64,000 nt of DNA from Rhyacichthys aspro (lineage: Eukaryota; Chordata; Actinopteri; Gobiiformes; Rhyacichthyidae). A program made the translations under genes and the position numbers. A model generated the notes under the pieces. The model saw only the letters and a program-made list of their open reading frames with translations. It ran no database searches and was not told the origin of the DNA. Shown in pieces: positions 58,341-64,000 of the stretch. Numbering within the stretch: the stretch's first letter is position 1; each line of letters starts with the position of its first letter. The stretch is from assembly GCA_036850595.1 (NCBI GenBank), contig CM072154.1, forward strand, positions 5,011,010 to 5,075,009, read 5' to 3'.

Positions 58341-61300
58341 AGAAGACATGCAGGAAGCAAAGACAACAAAACCAGAATTTTTAAATAGATTTTAATGACT
58401 ACACTGGAGAGTTAATAGTATTACAGTCATTTTCTTGAACAGAATTTTAAAACCACACCAAAAAATGCATTGTTGTTTGTAACTGTTGACCAGAATCTCT
58501 CCTCAATCCATATTAACAATTTATCAAAACATATTTTAGAATATTTACAATCAATAAGTAACTTAATAATAACAATTAAATGTAAAAACTGCACTTATCA
58601 ATGCAAATTTGTTTTTGCAGTAAAGAAACAGATTATTATTCTGCACAAAATACGTTTGAATAGTTGGACCTATCCATTGATTTAATATCTAATCTAAAAC
58701 ACAATTCCTTGTTCCTTTTGAAAATAAAATGATTGGCTTTATTTGGTGCTAAATGTATTTTTTATGTATAACCTGTACGTTATAAAGCAGTAGGTGGATA
58801 TTTAATATGGCACTTATTGTAGAACGGAGTTTTACTACAGGTTTTATTACTGCTGTAGTCACTTGGGCATGGCTGGTTCCAGAATGCCTTAAAGATAAGG
58901 CACCAGTCTAATGAATGTCAATGAGACAGACGACACTTTGACAAACAGTCATGGCATCTTTTGTAACTGGTTCTTTAAAACAGTTAAACAACAGTCCACC
59001 CATCAACAGCTCATGCACAAACTCATACACCCAGTGGTGGATTTAAGGCAAAGAAATTGTTTCTTCAAAACTACCATTTTGCAAGGTTTTTACTCAAGGA
59101 GAAGAAGAGGGGAATGAAACTGTGGAAATGCTGGCTAGGTCAGCAGAATCAGGAGCAGACAGGTGAGGAAAGACCCATCAGGGAGAAAAGTTCAGCTGTG
59201 GTAGTTTAGAGCTCAGTGTTTAGAGTGTTTGCTTTAGATTCTGAAGAGAGGGGAGTGACTCTGTTGTTGTTGTCCTACAATAAAAGACCTACCATATAAC
59301 TCACTAAGAAATAAACAGCAAACAACTTGTCATGTGAAAATCCTTTTCTTCCTCCTCTTTCTTTAAAATCCAAACATGTACATACATTTTGCAGACATTT
59401 GTTACAATGCAGTTGTCGCATAGAGTGTTAATTTCTCATGTGTTGTGTCGCCGAGATGTCTTACCACTTCAAAACTAATGCAGAACACTTCAGTGACCTC
59501 AAACCATCGCAAGTCCTTGAATCGTCAACTGTGACATTGTTATCAGAGCAGCCGACCCTTGAGCAAACACTTGGCTTAGGCCTTCAGATTCCTCTTATTC
59601 ACCAAATGGCCCATTGTGTTCCTACAGAGGGCCACTTCCACACCGTGACCTTGAACACAAACAAATGAATAAAGGTGTCGGCAGATTTGCAACTCACAAA
59701 AGGGGTGTTTGGATTGGATGTTTTTAAGATCGTTTTGGTGCATAAAAGAGGAGGCAGCCTTGGACTTGGAATGGAATTCAATATTAAACCTTTTCATAAT
59801 TACTCTTTTTAAACGGTTGCCTTGTCATTGAGAGACTATGCAGCTTTCTTGCACACATGGCTTTGCTGACCAGAGGAAATGTGAAACTGCTTCTAAAAGA
59901 GCCTAAGATATATTCTTTTAATTTGTCACAAAAAAATAAATAAATAAATAAAATAATGAACATCATAGGGAACAAAGTCGAAATTTACCAGACCTTTATA
60001 CATGAGAAGTAGATTGCAGTTTGAGTGTGATTACACAAAATCAAAAAGTATTTATCTGTCTTTGAATAAACTATGGCTTTTTTTTTTTGTATTAAAAGTG
60101 TGAAATAAAGGCTAAAAAGATCATTCTGATGTGATTATACTCTATTGGAATAAACATCTAACCAATGTGATTGATTTTGTTCAAATATAGAGTGTAAGAT
60201 TTTACAGGATGTACCTTATTTATGCTATCCCTAGTATAACCTAATGAGAACGCCTGAGAAATTGCCCCGTATTGGCTTTCCTATTGGCATATAGCACAAA
60301 TTCTCCCTTTAAAAGTGTTTTATTGTTAATCAAAGGCGTAAAATTGAATTGAATATTTTGTATTTAATCTTACCGTATTATATCCACATACTACGTTTAA
60401 GATCATTCTTTATATCTGATGAATCTGCTGCACTGCCACTAATTGCAAAAGACAACACTGTCTTATTACACAACTGGGTAGAGGGCAGTGTGGTTTCACC
60501 TTTAGACAGTGATTTTATTTAAATAGAGAGTTCAAGTTCCACGCGATGACATCCAGGAAGATGCTGTTATTTCTGTATTTGCGTCTGCTTCCGTGTGGCA
60601 GTTTTATATGAAGCCCATATAATGATCTCTATAGGGACGTATGAATGAACAAAGAGCACTGATATAAATAAAACTTCACTCGGAAAACTGGAGCACTTCT
60701 TCCCAACATTACACCCATACGCAGAGGGTGACAGTTACACCTATATCCTCCGAAGAATACTATACCATATGATGAGCTAAAGTTAAAATAACATGCAGCT
60801 TTCTTAGTTTCATGTTCAGCTTTGAGTGGATGCTAAATAACTCTGGTATTAGACTGTGATGTGCAGAAAAAGACTTGAAGGGATTGTCATGCGTTTTATC
60901 AAATCTGATGATGGCACCATTCCCTCATGACTCTCATTGTATTTTACATTATTGTGTGTTTTGCCCGTTTTCATATCAGATGCTTTTTTCAGTTAAATAT
61001 TCTCAAATCAGCTGCTTTTCATTTTGAAGACATCTCCACTCTATGCCTTCAAGGCCGTAGGTCAAACTGACTGTGTGAGGCCTTAATACACCTGCTCTGG
61101 GGGCCATATTAAATCTAAATACAGTAAACCCTTTTCTGGTGCCAGTGAGCAAGTAAATATGCCAGATAAACACCAACCTACCTGCAGTCCTCCTCAGAAG
61201 GGTCAGTTCAGAATGTGACTATTCAGAGGAAGACTGCTGCATGTCAAGGTATGATACTGAAATAAAAACACATAAGAAACATAACGTGGTCAGTGGAAGC

Positions 61301-63383
61301 TTTGCAGTACACATACTTCACTGCGATTGGCTGTCAATTCCAGTCTTCTTGTCTTGTGCTGTTCTTATGTTGAAGTTTTGTTTAACAGGGCTAACACAAT
61401 GGGGGCTAATTCTCTGAGTGAAAACCCCTGAAGCAGAGTGGATAGCACTGCAGCATAGTCGGCCAGAACTAGGCTGCAGTTTAACACCAATAAAGCCACA
61501 ACTGTCACACTTTAGGCTACTTCAACTCAGTAATGTTACATCTTCAGATTTCCCAAAACAAAGCAAAAGCTGTTCAGTTTTGATATTTTCCATTTTTGTC
61601 ATCCTTACAATGAACGATACATAGATTCTTTACCTGTCTGTGATTATAATCAGTGTGATGAATAAAAGATACTAAGTGGAACTGCTTATTTTCAAGTGAG
61701 ACTTTTTTTTCCAAGATTTTGAGAGTTTTGTTGCAGCATCTCCGGAGAAGAAGTGGCATGAGCCTGTGAGGCAGACTTGTCTCGTGTCATGAAACTTAAA
61801 TACCAACAGAGGAGAGTTCCATCAAATCCTTTTACAGTGAAATGCCACAGCATTTGTCATACACGAGTCGAGACATAAGTGGTGTGACTTTAAAGCAGAG
61901 TTAACAAGCTCTCAGGGCTTGTTAGTGAAAACGAGAAAGTCAACTGCTAAGGCACATTGTTGCTGTCATCTCAAGATACCAAAGCAAAGATACTCTCCTC
62001 TCTTATGCTTCTTTCTGTGATATTTGGATTTTTTCCTCACCAGTCTCCCGTCTTTGTCAGCCTTGTGTCCCATTTAAGCTTCTTTGCTCATATAAAACCA
62101 TAGCATCTCCCACCCACTCCATGACTGCTGATCAGTCATTTCAAAGCTTTCTGGAATAAATTATGGAATTGTATCCAGAACTGTCACGTCATTGTTACTG
62201 GGAAAACATTTTTGGAACGTTGCAGTTGCAAAAGTGGATCACGGGCCACTTCGAAACTAAACTAACTAACTAAACTTTGGTTTTGTTCAATTGAAATGTC
62301 AACTCCACGCGAACAACAGAATTCTAATTGAAAGAGGAAGAGGAAGAGTGTGACAAGGTTTAAGTGAGTCCAATCAGACTGAAGCATTTTCCACACACAC
62401 TCCACTAGCATCATCTAATTTTTCTCTTAAGAAAAAGAGCTGGAAATCTCTTTGTGTATGCTAAGCAGACCAGGAGGGTCATTTTCTGTTTTGATCTGAA
62501 CTTAAAGAAGTGGATGAGGTGTAAACATACCCCAATAAAGTCAAATAGATGTGTGATATTGTGTATTTGTGGGAGATTCCATTTAACAGCACACAAACTG
62601 TGAAGGAGAGTATTGAAAAGAGGCATGCAGCCAAATTTACCAACGTTGGCAACTTGCAAAAAGAGCTAATAGCACTTAAATAAAGAAAAGCGTTTCTTAA
62701 CTGTTTGCATCTGGCTGAGTAAGGTTTACTAAAGCATGTTATTTGTTAGAATAGTTAATGACAAAGTACTTTGTAAAGCAAAAGAAAAGAAAGAATAAAA
62801 AGGGCTCATTGCAGCTATTGCACAAAAAGCTTTAACATCTGTGTGGTGATCAAACTGGTTTATTATGTTATATATACTAATATACATTTATTTCCTCTTG
62901 CAAATGTTTCTACTAAATCTTAAACAATCTTTCTCTCTTATCACTAGTGAAACATCTGGTTAATTCTAGTCAATGATACCCATTTTGTGTAAGTCCAAAA
63001 TCAACCTGAACTCATAAACACATAAAAACACAGTGAAGCTTCATTTTGTCTTTTTAGTTAACAGGAAGTGTCCCTCCTGCGTCCCTTCAGGTTTGTGAAT
63101 CTGAGTTGTGCTAAATAAATGGCATGATTGAGGTAGAATGACTTGATTCCTGTGTTTATTGATTTAAAGTGCAACATCTAGTCACTGAAACTGACTTCAT
63201 GTCAAGAATATATAATTGGGACCACCTGGCATGGGGTGATGAATCCATATTTTGGCCTGAGGAGCTCAACTCTACATCCTACACATTATAATGGTCTATG
63301 GCTCATGTTTCCAAAAGCATAGCTAATGAGATATTTCCTAACATCCATATGTAAATGTAGCCCACACAGTCAGGACCAAATGA

Positions 63384-63426
<43 letters not shown>

Positions 63427-64000
63427 TGCATTTTGTCAGCCTGTTTAGTAACGTCCAATGTTCCATAGGACCTCACTTAAGTTGCCCTGTAACTTCCATG
63501 TTCCACTGTCAGCACATTTCTCTGTAGCAGCAGAAGACAGCACTGCCACAGGCCCGTCAGCTGCTTCATTAAGGATCTGGGCATATCCAATTACAGACTT
63601 AGGACCTAGGACAAAACACAGGAGAAAAGAGAGACTATAAAGCAGAGGAAGTGAGGGTCAGAGAGAGTAATGCGGAGCGCAAAGAGAGGCACAGCTGCAT
63701 TCAAGAAGAGCCAGAATAATTTAAATGTTGCAATCAATGAACACAATAGATGAGATGGCAAATCCTTTTATGCATTTACCTTTGCAGGGTCAGAACGTGA
63801 GGAAAGGCTTAATTTAGCGCAGGAGACATTTTCTGTGACAGCACGAGCTCTAACCTGAAGCGTCATTGTTTGTCTGTTCATAAAGCATTCGAGCCTCCTC
63901 TGCTTTCACTTTCTTTTCGTGGTGCTACATGTGGAAAATAATACGGTAACACTTATTTACAGTCCCCATCAGTTTGAACTAATTTATACCACTACGTTTG
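58341..64000. other. Non-coding interval to the window end
   Basis: No gene recognised. A tRNA-like A-box phrase near 59190-59225 (GAGCTCAGTGTTTAGAGTGTTTGC) might be a SINE head, but the body is missing. The AAATAAATAAATAAAT simple stretch lies at 59933-59955 and a CA microsatellite at 63384-63424. Parts of 62090-62190 and 63480-63930 are repeat-free and could hold regulatory islands. Frames stay below 83 codons without motifs. Confidence 0.45.
63384..63424. repeat. (AC)n microsatellite
   Basis: About 20 perfect AC units. Confidence 0.97.

Noticed and set aside
59180..59270. tRNA-like A-box phrase
   Set aside because: Cloverleaf not closed and no SINE body follows. Too weak to annotate as an element.

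Overview
This window looks like non-coding DNA from a ray-finned fish, probably a spiny-rayed (percomorph) teleost. The evidence is the repeat content: tRNA-headed SINEs, the 3' end of an L2/CR1-type LINE, Tc1/mariner, Tigger-like, PIF/Harbinger-like and several hAT-type DNA transposons, plus CA/GT/ATT microsatellites in an AT-rich background. The species cannot be named from the sequence alone. I found no convincing intact protein-coding exon, tRNA or rRNA gene. Most open frames are short, lack family motifs, or run through low-complexity DNA. The protein-like stretches that are recognisable are broken pieces of mobile elements.

Layout. 1-1011: a SINE, then a 5'-truncated LINE ending in an ATT microsatellite. 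2376-2650: a small hAT-like scrap, a 49-base T run and a GC hairpin. 3395-4412: an element with inverted ends, interrupted by a SINE that made a clean 12-bp target duplication. 6025-6679 and 13479-14070: two different non-autonomous hAT elements. 10705-11080: probable antisense LINE tail. 24760-25443: a decayed reading frame built on a 57-bp (19-codon) repeat, family unknown. 28893-30240: SINE scrap, broken LINE reverse transcriptase, LINE tail. 39048-39527: Tigger-like end joined to GC-rich DNA. 42190-44300: cluster of CCAAT boxes and a GC box, the best promoter candidate. 45590-45860: repeat rich in TCTTGGTCTTG-like words. 47150-47490: Harbinger transposase remnant. 49666-50300 and 56513-57196: two copies, in opposite orientation, of one hAT-type element carrying an internal minisatellite. 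51780-52075: tyrosine-recombinase-like remnant. 54065-55845: Tc1 remnants, one with a retrotransposon-tail insertion.

Between the repeats lie islands of balanced composition with many homeodomain-type cores (TAATTA, ATTA, TTAATTGG) and short hairpins, for example 6900-7260, 14440-15140, 19140-19640, 26340-26720, 28080-28270, 30540-31320, 33160-33570, 53640-53880 and 57930-58340. A 64-kb stretch without exons but with such islands fits a gene desert or a very large intron next to a developmental regulator. That is inference: conservation cannot be measured here. There is no operon-like gene cooperation. The relations visible are insertion history (what landed in what) and possible regulatory roles of the unique islands.
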